Source: Rhodovastum sp963709085 (GTDB taxonomy: Bacteria > Pseudomonadota > Alphaproteobacteria > Acetobacterales > Acetobacteraceae). From it: DNA of 64,000 nucleotides. Under the pieces are notes generated by a model. The model was given only the letters and a program-made list of their open reading frames with translations, had not been told where the DNA came from and did not search any database. Positions within the stretch are counted from its first letter, which is position 1. Every line of letters begins with the position of its first letter. Below are positions 7,597 to 16,750 of this stretch, piece after piece. The position numbers were made by a program, and so were the translations under genes. Location of the stretch: positions 124,001 to 188,000 of the forward strand of contig CAVPVB010000018.1 in assembly GCA_963709085.1 (NCBI GenBank). Reading direction: 5' to 3'.

Positions 7597-8487
7597 ATGG
7601 ACAAGCTGCCGGAACTTGCTGGCGAACTCGCGACCCGTTTGTCATCACCACTTTCCTTGCCTGAGCATCGGCAGATCGAGCTGTACACGCGCAAGAAGAC
7701 GCTGGCCGTGAGCGCGGCCGAGACGCGTCTGCCGGAAGCGGCGCGGGTCGCCGCTGCCTGCACCGCCTGCCTGTTGCTGCAGGCAAGTTTCGAATCCGAC
7801 GATCCCGCGCAGGAAGGCCGCACCACGTGGGACATCTACCGCGCCCTGCCACGCACCAGCAGCGGCGACCGGGCGGTGGCGGAAATCTTCCGCATCCTGC
7901 GCATCGTCCGCAAAGTGGCGCTACACCGCGAGGCCACCGTGGTGGCCGAGGGTGGGCTGCTCCGCTTCTTTGGTGCCATCGACGGCACCGTGCTGGCGCT
8001 CAACATCTCGCCCGCGGGGCTGGCCCTGCTGGAATCGGTCGTGGCCTACTATCTCGGTTCGTTTTCACAACCGTACAGCGCCGCCTATGTCGAGGCCATG
8101 GTGCTCCGCTACTTCGCGGACATTGTGGGAGAAATAAAGCGGTTCAGTGACGAGGGCCGCTCGCTGTTCCAGTTCCGGGAGCCGCTTCGGCTCAACCGTC
8201 ACCTGCGGCTCGAGTGCGACACCGGACGGGTGCGCATCATCGATGATTGCTGCCATTTCGAGATCAGCGAGGCGTCGCGTGATGCCGCGCGCTTCCCAAT
8301 CGATTTTTTCGCGGTGATCCGCGACGTGCTGCACATCATCCCCGTCGAGGCGCTGTCGAACGGCACCATCGCGATTGCCGATCTGCCGCGCTGGCGGGCG
8401 CGTGGCGCCGAGGGCGGCACCTTGCCCGCAAGCTTCCGCATGCGCTTTGCCCACGAGATCATGCCCACCGACGTGCCGATGACGTGA
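7597..8487 (+). CDS. Conserved-looking protein of the vnf locus, function unknown
   Basis: I do not recognise this 296-aa protein. It follows vnfK by 100 bp, has AAGGA upstream of its ATG and shows codon use like its neighbours, so it is very likely real and co-transcribed. It is predicted soluble with no signal peptide. There is a Cys cluster near residues 55-58 (CTAC), a mixed hydrophobic centre (GLALLESVVAYYL, about residue 146) and a pair of cysteines in DDCCHFEIS near residue 220. It lies where AnfO/AnfR-type accessory genes follow iron-only nitrogenase genes, but I see no clear similarity to those. Confidence 0.8.
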   Translation: MDKLPELAGELATRLSSPLSLPEHRQIELYTRKKTLAVSAAETRLPEAARVAAACTACLLLQASFESDDPAQEGRTTWDIYRALPRTSSGDRAVAEIFRILRIVRKVALHREATVVAEGGLLRFFGAIDGTVLALNISPAGLALLESVVAYYLGSFSQPYSAAYVEAMVLRYFADIVGEIKRFSDEGRSLFQFREPLRLNRHLRLECDTGRVRIIDDCCHFEISEASRDAARFPIDFFAVIRDVLHIIPVEALSNGTIAIADLPRWRARGAEGGTLPASFRMRFAHEIMPTDVPMT

Positions 8488-8539
8488 CGCGCCGTCCCCC
8501 CAGTCCCGCAGACGCACCCCGCACACGCACGAGGTTTCC

Positions 8540-9052
8540 ATGCCCGCAGACGCCCATCTCAAGGTTGCCCTGACCACCAACAGCCTGGTGCAGGTGGATG
8601 CCGGTTTCGCCGATGCACGCCAGGTTGTGTTCTACCGGGTGACCCGCGACGGCGCGACATTCGAGGACGTGGTCAAAATGCACCGCGCGGTGCCCCAGAC
8701 CACCGGGAAGAAGACCACCGGCGAAGTGAAGCCGGGCTTCGGCCGCAACGGCGGAGCCTGCATGATGGAGGAAGATCTCGCCTCCGACGCGGCGTCGGGC
8801 GACATGGTGAGCACCCGCGTGGCGCTTCTCGCCGGTTGCTCCATCCTGATCACGCGCGGCATCAGCGACCTCGCCGCCATGCGCGTCAAGAGTGCCGACA
8901 TCTTCCCGGTCAAGACGGAAGGCACGCACGACATCGACACCGTGCTCGAGCGGCTGCAGGTCTTATTGAACGGCAATCCGCCGCTCTGGCTGCGTCGCGT
9001 GTTGCGCGATGAGCAGGGCAGGGCGGTCCCGCTCGACGATCAGGGGTTGTGA
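8540..9052 (+). CDS. NifX/NafY-family cofactor-binding protein
   Basis: This 170-aa protein starts with the family signature LKVALTTNSLVQVDAGFADARQ and continues with a Rossmann-like NifX domain to about residue 120. A Cys lies in the GACMMEEDLAS segment and another in LAGCSILITRGISD. NifX, VnfX and NafY proteins carry cofactor precursors or stabilise apo-dinitrogenase. The position at the end of the vnf operon suggests a VnfX-like role, but the assignment is by family and context only. GAGG lies upstream of the ATG. Confidence 0.75.
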   Translation: MPADAHLKVALTTNSLVQVDAGFADARQVVFYRVTRDGATFEDVVKMHRAVPQTTGKKTTGEVKPGFGRNGGACMMEEDLASDAASGDMVSTRVALLAGCSILITRGISDLAAMRVKSADIFPVKTEGTHDIDTVLERLQVLLNGNPPLWLRRVLRDEQGRAVPLDDQGL

Positions 9053-9186
9053 TCGGGCCGCCACTGCAGGACCATGCCATTCCGACGGCGCCATGTGGTG
9101 GTGTCGGACGCTCTGGTGACGGCGACCCGCCCGGCAACGCCCCGCAGGCAATCGGTACTGGACCAGATCACGGTGGCTCCCGCTAT

Positions 9187-9235
9187 GGCTCCTCACTACT
9201 TCATATGGGTGGCCCACATGAAACAGCGAGGAGCC
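9187..9235. terminator. Long imperfect hairpin downstream of the vnf operon
   Basis: The outer 8-bp stem is GGCTCCTC/GAGGAGCC. The inner stem, TTCATATGGG with CCCACATGAA, has one mismatch, giving a 49-nt structure. No T-run follows. It is the only structured element I see in 9053-9538, a stretch otherwise without a convincing gene. Confidence 0.5.
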
Positions 9236-9538
9236 AGATTGACGACCACTCCCCTCCAAAACCGCCTGTGAGAGATCAAGGCACGACGGATGATTCTGGT
9301 CAAACAGGCTCTGATTATTCGGAGATTTATGAGAGAAGGGTCGTTCGTTTCGATCTGCTCGACAACTTTAAGCCCGGCACGCTGCTAGCGTGCAGTCTTG
9401 AACAAACCGTGCAGTGACCCCAGCTTCACCCTTTGCGACGGCCCTGTGAGGGGCTGAAAGCATCGCGTGCGAAAATTGCAACGTATAGGCAACGTTTTTG
9501 CCGGGTGACACCCATTTCTTACAACGTCACTGAACTCC

Positions 9539-10855
9539 TTATACTCGCTGGCGCAAGTCAATGACGCGCCTGGCTTTTCCAACCGAGCGTTCGATCTCTC
9601 CCGCTTCAGTCATGCGTATCCGCACGGTCACGCCGACATAGGCTTTTACCGCATGGGCGAGCCTGGCCGCGCAGGCCTGCCTTGCCGCCCCATCATGCGC
9701 GCTGCTGCCCGGCCGTGTCTCCACCACCACCGTGAGGGTATCGAGGTGATCGGGACGGGTGACTTCCAGGACGTAATGCGGCGACAGCATGGATTCCTTC
9801 AGCAGCAATTCCTCAATCTGGCCCGGGAAGACGTTGACACCGCGGATGATCAGCATGTCGTCGGTGCGCCCGGCGATCTTCTGAATTCGCCGCATCGTCC
9901 GCGCCGTGCCCGGCAGCAGGCGCGTCAGGTCGCGGGTGCGGTAGCGGATGATCGGCATCGCCTCCTTCGTCAGCGTGGTCAGCACGAGTTCGCCGGGCTG
10001 CCCATCCGGCAGCGTCTCGCCGGTCGCCGGGTCGATGACCTCGGGATAAAAATGGTCCTCCCAGATATGCAGGCCGTCCTTGCTTTCGGCGCATTCACAG
10101 GCAACGCCGGGGCCGATCATCTCGGACAGGCCATACAGGTCGAAGGCGCTGGCGTCGAAACGCGCCTCGATTTCGTGGCGCATGGCGACGGTCCAGGGCT
10201 CGGCGCCGCACATGACGATCCGCAGCGAGCTGTAGCGGGGGTCGAGGCCCTGGCGTTCGAACTCGTCGGCGATGGCGAGCATGTAGGACGGCGTACCGAT
10301 GATGATGCCGGGACGGAAATCGGTGATCAGTTGCACCTGGCGGGGGGTCTGGCCGCCGGAGATAGGCACCACGGTGCAGCCCAGATGTTCGGCGCCGTAA
10401 TGGACGCCGAGGCCGCCGGTGAACAGGCCGTAGCCATGGGTGATGTGAAAGATGTCGCCCGGACAGCCGCCGGCGGCGCGGATCGAGCGGGCCATTACCT
10501 CTGCCCAGGTCTTGATGTCGGCACTTGTATAGCCGACTACCGTCGGCTTGCCGGTGGTGCCGGAGGAGGCATGGATGCGCACGACCTGCTCGCGCGGCAC
10601 GGCGAACATGCCGAACGGGTAGTTGGCGCGCAAATCGTTCTTGGTGGTGAAGGGAAAACGGCGCAGGTCGTCGAGGTTGTGCAGGTCATCGGGATGCACC
10701 CCGGCGCGTTCGAACGCGAGCCGGTAATGCTGGACTTTGTCGTAGGCAAGCCGAACCGTTGCCCGCAGGCGGGACAGTTGCAGTGCGGCGATCTCGTCGC
10801 AACTCGCAGTCTCGATCGGCTCGCGCGCCGCCGTTCGATCGCCCGTATCCAGCAT
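9539..10855 (-). CDS. paaK: Phenylacetate-CoA ligase
   Basis: This enzyme forms phenylacetyl-CoA from phenylacetate, ATP and CoA in the cytoplasm. The adenylate-forming motif HASSGTTGKPTVVGY is near residue 95, followed by GYGLFTGGLGVHYG, YGLSEMIGPG, and the C-terminal RTDDMLIIRGVNVFP hinge. The start at 10855 is preceded by GAGAGGA and gives 438 aa, the normal PaaK length. An upstream in-frame start exists at 10894 without a better ribosome site. No other paa genes lie nearby, so it may be an isolated salvage enzyme. Confidence 0.93.
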   Translation of the reverse strand: MLDTGDRTAAREPIETASCDEIAALQLSRLRATVRLAYDKVQHYRLAFERAGVHPDDLHNLDDLRRFPFTTKNDLRANYPFGMFAVPREQVVRIHASSGTTGKPTVVGYTSADIKTWAEVMARSIRAAGGCPGDIFHITHGYGLFTGGLGVHYGAEHLGCTVVPISGGQTPRQVQLITDFRPGIIIGTPSYMLAIADEFERQGLDPRYSSLRIVMCGAEPWTVAMRHEIEARFDASAFDLYGLSEMIGPGVACECAESKDGLHIWEDHFYPEVIDPATGETLPDGQPGELVLTTLTKEAMPIIRYRTRDLTRLLPGTARTMRRIQKIAGRTDDMLIIRGVNVFPGQIEELLLKESMLSPHYVLEVTRPDHLDTLTVVVETRPGSSAHDGAARQACAARLAHAVKAYVGVTVRIRMTEAGEIERSVGKARRVIDLRQRV

Positions 10856-11291
10856 CGTGCGTCCTCTCGTTACGTCGACCGACCGCGGCACCACGGAGTT
10901 CAGGATCAGGAGCCTCTCTCCTCTCCTGCTCAGCCCGGTCGGCCATGTATCGACGGCCCTTCGGATGCAAGAGCAAAATCGGGAGGTCTGACGGGCGGGG
11001 CGAATGCGCTCATGGGTCCGGCCGGTTGACGCGGATCAGCGCGGCGATCGACGCGGCACCGCAGGGCCGTGACCTGAATCTGCGGTGACGCTCTTGCCTG
11101 CGAACCTGGGTGACGTGGGTTGGCCCGGGATGCTGGGTCGGGCGGTTCCTTGTGACCTGCCGACCCCGGTGATATGCGTATGGTATCGCATCGGGGTGTT
11201 GCATGTTCTTCCGTATCGAACCGTCCGGAAAGCGCTGCTACCCGCAGATCGTGGACAATGGGAGATCACGGTCGTGGTGAGTTGGAGAGCG
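10856..11291. other. Intergenic stretch, no gene seen
   Basis: No reading frame here has family features or a good ribosome site. AT content rises toward 11290, consistent with a promoter region for the methyltransferase gene. Confidence 0.4.
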
Positions 11292-12600
11292 ATGCTGTTC
11301 TTGAGGAATAATGAGAGAATCGATTTTGGAGAATTGGAGCGGCGCGTTTCATTGGAGATCACGAAGCTTCCAAGTTCTACGTCCTCTTTGCCGGAAGGTG
11401 GTGAGCCGCATGCGGTCGTTTCGCGGCTTGATGCCAGTATGCGGCGTGCAGACACGACTGGAGAGACCAGGATGACTGACGAACGGACCGCACGTCGGTC
11501 GCTCAGGAGCCGTTTGTCGGTTTGGATTTGGGCTGTGCTGCACGTCCGCGTCCTGCTCAGGCGTGCCATCGCAGACTGTGTATGCGGCGGAAGACGCGAA
11601 CCAGCGCATCGGTGTGATCGAAGATCGGGTCAATGTCCTGATCAGTCAGCTCGAACATCGGAGAGCGACGATCGAGGATTTGAGTGGGCGGCTGGATACC
11701 CTGACGACCACAATGACGCCGATGCCATGGCGCCTGGCGGCTCTCACGTCAGACCTGGCGGCTCTCACCTCAGAGGTGTCGGCACAGCCGGAATATTTTT
11801 CGACGCTAACGAAGGCGATCGACGTGCAAATACTGGCACTGCGGGGAGAGATTCTGTTTCAACAGCGGCGGCTTACACGTTTGGGAGTGCCGGCGGCAAC
11901 GAGACCGGTCGACGAGTTTGCGGCCGGTATGGTTGAACAACGCCTGGATTCGCTGTATTTGGCCTTCGAGGACGTATTTCGTGGCAGTCGCACGGATATA
12001 AAATCACGACTGGTGCCATATGTTGATCCGCTCTCGATTGCAGGGACTGGTCAGAAAGACAAACCGATCATAGACATCGGCTGCGGCAGGGGAGAATGGC
12101 TCGAATTACTGAAAGAGAACGGCTTCAATGCATATGGTATCGATATAAACACGATGATGGTCGAACGCAGCCTTTCGTTCGGCCTTGATGCCCGCCACGC
12201 GGACCTCATGGCGCATCTTCACAGTATCGAGGATACGGCCCGCAGTGGCGTGACGGCGTTCCATGTGGTCGAGCACCTGCCGTTCGGCACTCTGGTGGAC
12301 TTTCTTGATGAAGCCTTCCGTGTGCTCATTCCGGGCGGTGTGTTGATCCTGGAGACGCCAAATCCGGAAACCATGCGGGTCGGCGCCACGACATTCTACA
12401 ACGATCCGACGCATCGCAATCCGCTGATGCCGGAGGTGCTTCGGTTCATCGTCCAGCACCGTGGATTTTCCGAGGTCGAAGTTCTCAAGCTGCATCCCTT
12501 CACCCAGGGGCTGCTGCAGGAAAAGACCGCTGACGCAGAGATGCTCAACGGAGTCTTGTTCGGACCACAGGATTACGCGATCCTCGCGCGGCGCCCCTAG
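11292..12600 (+). CDS. SAM-dependent methyltransferase, WbdD/O-antigen-capping type, probable frameshift
   Basis: The clear part (from about 11563) has a coiled-coil N-terminus and then a class I methyltransferase domain: motif I IIDIGCGRGEWLELL, VEHLPFGTLVDFL, and GGVLILETPNPE. Related proteins methylate or terminate surface polysaccharide chains. A start at 11292 (MLFLRNNERIDF) in another frame gives the expected N-terminal helix. The two frames join if one extra base near 11555 is removed. Without that, the protein would start internally near 11563 (345 aa). The substrate is unknown. Confidence 0.7.
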
Positions 12601-12619
12601 CGTTGCAATCTCGCCCGGC

Positions 12620-13507
12620 TCACGCGCGCAGTTGCTGCATCTGGGCCAGAATCCAGTGGCGCAACCGCGCCAGCGCCGGCTCGTTCCAACGGTCGCGACG
12701 GGTCACGAACCGGTAGGGGTGCAGCGCGATGTTGCTGGTGCCGATCTCGGTCAGTTCCCCGGCGGCCAGCTCGCCGGCACACAGCAACTCGTTGCCGAGC
12801 GCCACCCCCTGGCCGAGCTTGGCCGCCTCCAGCGCGAGATTGGCGTGCCACAACCGCGGGCCGCGCAACGGGTCGGGCGGATCGACGCCGAGGGCGGCAA
12901 ACCAGGCGCGCCACTGCGCATGGCTTTCCTCGTGGATCAGCGGCATCGACACCAGCTCGGCCGGGTTCCGCACTGACCGGTGTGCCGCCGCCCAGTAGGG
13001 GCTTGCCACCGGAAACACGCGCGGGCGCACGATGATGGCACTGCGCAGGGCCGGGGCCGTCACCTCGCCATAGATGATCTGCGCGTCGGCTTCGAACCCG
13101 GCAAGGTCGGCCATGCTGTCATGCGGCCGCACGCTGATCTCGATCGAGGGATACAACGCATAGAAGTCCGGCAGCCGCGGCGTCAGCCAGCGCAATGCGA
13201 AGCCGGGAATCGACCAGATGCTGAGATTGGCTGAACGGCGGCTGCAATCCACCCGCGCGGTCGCCATCGTCAGGTCGGCCAGGATGCGGCTGAGCCCGGC
13301 GGCGTATTCGGCGCCGGTGTTGGTCAGCGCCACCCCCTGGCGGGAGGTCCGCACCAGTTGCACATCCAGCAGCGTTTGCAGGCTGCGCAGGTGCCGGCTG
13401 ACGACGGTATGGTCGATCCCCAGCTCCTCGGCGGCCCTGCGCACGCTGCGATGACGGGCCACCGCCTCGAAAGCGCGCAGCGCGGGGAGAGGCGGAATCC
13501 GCGCCAT
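12620..13507 (-). CDS. LysR-family transcriptional regulator (GcvA-like)
   Basis: The 295-aa protein has an N-terminal winged HTH (LPALRAFEAVARHRSVRRAA, then TVVSRHLRSLQ) and a LysR substrate-binding domain. The ATG at 13507 fits the family start MARIPPLPALRAF. It lies directly downstream of the polyamine-type ABC transporter genes on the same strand and may regulate them and gabT. Confidence 0.88.
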   Translation of the reverse strand: MARIPPLPALRAFEAVARHRSVRRAAEELGIDHTVVSRHLRSLQTLLDVQLVRTSRQGVALTNTGAEYAAGLSRILADLTMATARVDCSRRSANLSIWSIPGFALRWLTPRLPDFYALYPSIEISVRPHDSMADLAGFEADAQIIYGEVTAPALRSAIIVRPRVFPVASPYWAAAHRSVRNPAELVSMPLIHEESHAQWRAWFAALGVDPPDPLRGPRLWHANLALEAAKLGQGVALGNELLCAGELAAGELTEIGTSNIALHPYRFVTRRDRWNEPALARLRHWILAQMQQLRA

Positions 13508-13514
13508 CGCCGCG

Positions 13515-14348
13515 TCAGGCACCGCCGGCGCGCAGCCGCTCGCCGCGCCGGCGCAGCGCTCCCACCGCCGCCAGCAGCGCCACCGAGAACAGCGTCAGCA
13601 GCGCCGCCGCGGCGGTGATGGCGGGGCTGATGTTCTCGCGGATGCCGGCGAACATCTCGCGCGGCAGGGTGCGCTGATCGGGTCCGGCCATGAACAGCAC
13701 CACCACCACCTCGTCGAAGGAAGTGGCGAAGGCGAACAGCGCGCCCGAGGCGATGCCGGGCAGGATCAGCGGCAAGGTCACCGTGCGGAACGCGGCCAGC
13801 GGCGTCGCCCCGAGCGAGGCCGCCGCCCGCACGAGCGTCTGGTCGAACCCCTGCAGCGTCGCGCTTACGGTGACCACCACGAACGGCACTGCGAGGGCCG
13901 TGTGCGCCAGGATCAGCCCGGGAAAGCTGTTGGTCAGGCCGAGCGGGGCGAAGAAGAAATACAGGCCGACCGCGGTGATCACCACCGGCACCACCATCGG
14001 CGACAGCAGCACCGCCAGCACCAGCGGTTTCCACCGGCTGCGCCATTGCGAGAGGCCGAGCGCCGCCAGCGTGCCGAGCAGCATCGCCAGCACGGTCGTG
14101 CTCACGCCGATCACCATGCTGTTGCGCAGCGCCATCATCCAGCGCGCCGAGCCCAGGAACTCCTGATACCAGCGCAGGCTCAGGCCTGGCAGCGGATACA
14201 GGAGATAGCCGCCGGAACTGAACGAAAGCGGGATGATCGCCAGCACCGGCGCCATCAGGAAGAAGAACACCAGGCCCGACACGATCACCACGCACATCCA
14301 GCCCAGGCGCTGACCCGCCGTGCGCGGGGTCTGGTTCGCGGTCCTCAC
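13515..14348 (-). CDS. ABC transporter permease (PotC/PotI type)
   Basis: This 277-aa inner-membrane protein has about six predicted helices. The binding-protein-dependent transport motif around RAAASLGATPLAAFRTVTLP contacts the ATPase. The GTG start at 14348 overlaps the stop of the upstream permease (GTGA), with GGAGGA just before it. It forms the membrane channel with the upstream permease for a polyamine or related amine. Confidence 0.88.
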   Translation of the reverse strand: MRTANQTPRTAGQRLGWMCVVIVSGLVFFFLMAPVLAIIPLSFSSGGYLLYPLPGLSLRWYQEFLGSARWMMALRNSMVIGVSTTVLAMLLGTLAALGLSQWRSRWKPLVLAVLLSPMVVPVVITAVGLYFFFAPLGLTNSFPGLILAHTALAVPFVVVTVSATLQGFDQTLVRAAASLGATPLAAFRTVTLPLILPGIASGALFAFATSFDEVVVVLFMAGPDQRTLPREMFAGIRENISPAITAAAALLTLFSVALLAAVGALRRRGERLRAGGA

Positions 14349-15580
14349 TTCAGTCCTCCGGTGGTTTGACGGTCCGCGACCAGCCTTGCATAGGCCATCG
14401 CCAGCAATGTCGTGACCGTCAGCAGCACCGTGCCGAGGGCGGCGGCCATGCCCCAGTTCACCGTCTCGTTGGTGAAGAAGGCGATGAAATAGCTGATCAT
14501 CTGATCGCCGCCGCCGCCCACCAGCGCGGGCGTGATGTAGTAGCCGATGCACAGGATGAACACGAGCAGCGAGCCGGCGCCGATTCCGGGCAGAGTCTGC
14601 GGCAGATAGATCTGCACGAAGGCCCGCCAGGGCGGCGCCCCGAGCGAGGCGGCGGCGCGCATATAGGCCGGCGAGATCGCCTTCATGCTGCTGTACAGCG
14701 GCAGGATCATGAACGGCAGCAGCACGTGCGTCATCGCGATATAGACGCCGGTGCGGTTGAAGATCAGTCGCAGCGGTTCGTCCACCAGGCCGGACCACAG
14801 CAAGAGCCCGTTCACCAGCCCGTTGCCCTGCAGCAGCACGATCCAGGCGCAGATTCGCACCAGCAGCGATGTCCAGAACGGTAAAAGAACGAATATCATG
14901 AACAGGTTCGCCTGCCGCGCCGGCAGGCTCGCCAGCAGGTAGGCGGTTGGAAAACCGAGCAGCAGGCACAGCACGGTGACGATGAAGCCGATTTCCAGCG
15001 TGCGCAGCAGCACATCGACATAGACCGCCTGCTCGGCCGGCGTGGTGGCGATATGCCCGTCGGCGGTACGGTGCAGGTCGAGCGCCGCCAGCAGATAGAA
15101 ATCGGTCAATGGCCCCGCGGCGCGATGGATCGCGCCCCAGCTCTCCAGTTCACCCCAGCGCGGATCGATCGCCAGCAGCGTCGCCTGCGCGTCGCCCGCG
15201 GCGGGGGGCTCGGCCTCGAGGTGGCGGGCGGTATTCATCAGCAGCGAACGGAATCCGGCCACGTCGTAGTTCAGCCGCTTGGCGGCGGTCGATGTGGTCT
15301 GCTCGCGCGCGGCGTCATCGAGATCGGTGGCGAGGGCCACGAAGGCCGCCTCCCCGGGCAGCGCCTGGCCGTTCCAGCCGTGCAGCGCGGCCACGGTGCG
15401 TGGCAGCACGCGGGCGACATCGGGATCATCCACGGCGTGCCACAGCATGGTGCCGATCGGCACCAGGAAGGTGAAGCCGAGGAACAGCAGCAGCGGCAGG
15501 ATCAGCACGGCATGGCGAAGCTGGCGGGCCCGTTCGACCCGCCGCAGGCGCAGCTTGAGCGAGGCAAGGGGTGCGGCCAC
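14345..15580 (-). CDS. ABC transporter permease (PotB/PotH type)
   Basis: The protein of about 411 aa starts with a cytoplasmic segment and one helix, followed by a long periplasmic insert (about residues 60-190), then five more helices. The EAA-like loop is AAASLGAPPWRAFVQIYLP. The large insert is found in a subset of this family. GTG at 15580 has GGA upstream; an ATG at 15631 lies within a hairpin and is less likely. It pairs with the overlapping downstream permease. Confidence 0.85.
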   Translation of the reverse strand: MAAPLASLKLRLRRVERARQLRHAVLILPLLLFLGFTFLVPIGTMLWHAVDDPDVARVLPRTVAALHGWNGQALPGEAAFVALATDLDDAAREQTTSTAAKRLNYDVAGFRSLLMNTARHLEAEPPAAGDAQATLLAIDPRWGELESWGAIHRAAGPLTDFYLLAALDLHRTADGHIATTPAEQAVYVDVLLRTLEIGFIVTVLCLLLGFPTAYLLASLPARQANLFMIFVLLPFWTSLLVRICAWIVLLQGNGLVNGLLLWSGLVDEPLRLIFNRTGVYIAMTHVLLPFMILPLYSSMKAISPAYMRAAASLGAPPWRAFVQIYLPQTLPGIGAGSLLVFILCIGYYITPALVGGGGDQMISYFIAFFTNETVNWGMAAALGTVLLTVTTLLAMAYARLVADRQTTGGLK

Positions 15581-15610
15581 GGTGCCATCCTGATCTGGAA
15601 ACGGCGACAC

Positions 15611-15638
15611 GCGGCCGGGGAAAGGCATCCCCGGCCGC
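15611..15638 (-). terminator. GC-rich hairpin between binding protein and permease genes
   Basis: A 10-bp perfect stem (GCGGCCGGGG with CCCCGGCCGC) around an 8-nt loop lies between the two genes. It may cause partial termination or 3' end protection, so that the binding protein is made in excess, as is common in such operons. Confidence 0.5.
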
Positions 15639-15651
15639 GACGGACGGCGTG

Positions 15652-16702
15652 TTACTTCGCGGCCCATGTGTTGAACCGCTCGGTCAGGCGGTCGAGATTC
15701 TCCAGCCAGAACGCATCGCTGACTTCCGTGGCCGAGCGCAGGTTGACCGGATTGGTCGGCAACGCGGCGAGGTACTCTGGCGCGATCAGGGAGTTCGCCC
15801 GCTTGTTGGGCACGCCGTAGGCGATGTACTGGGGCAGCTTGGCCTGGTTTTCGGCGGTGCTGGCGAAGTTGAGGAACTGGTAGGCGGCGTCGGTGTTGGG
15901 CGAACCCTTCAGGATCACCCAACTGTCGATGGTGTACAGCGCCCCGTTCCAGACGATGCCGAAATTCTTGTGCTCGTTGCGGTTCGCCGCATCGATGCGG
16001 CCGTTATAGACCGAGGTCATCGCCACCTCGCCCGAGGCCAGCAGACTGCGGTGGCTGCGCGCCGGCTTTCCACCAGACAAGGTCCGGCTTGATGGTGTCG
16101 AGCTTGCGGAAGGCGCGGGCAATCCCGGCTTCGGTGCCGAGCACCTTGTACACCTCAGCCGGCGCCACCCCGTCGGCGATCAGGGCGATTTCCAGGGTGG
16201 TCTTCGGCCCCTGGCGCAATGCGCGCTTGCCCGGGTACTTCTTGGTATCGAAGAAATCAGCCCAGCCCTTCGGCGCCACATGAATCTTGTCGCGGTCATA
16301 GCCGAGGACGAAATCGTACACGATGGCGCCGATGCCGCACGGGCTTACCGCCGCGGGCAAAAAGGACGGCTTGCCGCCGAGGCGGCTGTAGTCGAGCTTC
16401 TGGAACAACCCTTCCTCGCAGCCGAGCGCCAGTTCCTCGCTCTCGACCTGCACCACGTCCCAGGGCGCATTGCCGCCCTCGACCTTGGCGCGCAGTACGC
16501 CGATGCCGCCGTCCCATGATTCGTCGGTCAGCGGGATTTTCGTCGCTGCGGTGAACGGCTCGAAATAGACCTTCTTCTGGGCATCCTGGTAGGCGCCGCC
16601 CCAGGAGACGACGGTGAGGTCGCGCGCCGCGGCGCCGCCCCCGTACAGCAGGCCGGCGAAAAGCAGGGCGGCAAGTCCGAGTGGGCGACAAGGAATATGC
16701 AT
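15652..16702 (-). CDS. Periplasmic polyamine-type substrate-binding protein, frameshifted
   Basis: The N-terminus has a signal peptide (about 26 aa, cut near GGAAARD) followed by LTVVSWGGAYQDAQKKVYFEPF, typical of the PotD/PotF family. The second half (TSVYNGRI, NFGIVWNGALYTIDSW) lies in a different frame. One extra base near 16050-16056 separates them; removing it gives about 349 aa, the normal length. It would capture a polyamine or similar cation for the adjacent permeases. Confidence 0.85.
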
Positions 16703-16750
16703 GTCTTTCTCTCTCTGTTCCCGTGATGGCAGGGTAAAGGAAGGCGGCGG

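Noticed and set aside
9049..9417. Plus-strand open frame after the NifX-like gene
   Set aside because: It has no recognisable motifs, starts inside the previous stop region and crosses the hairpin. Probably not coding.
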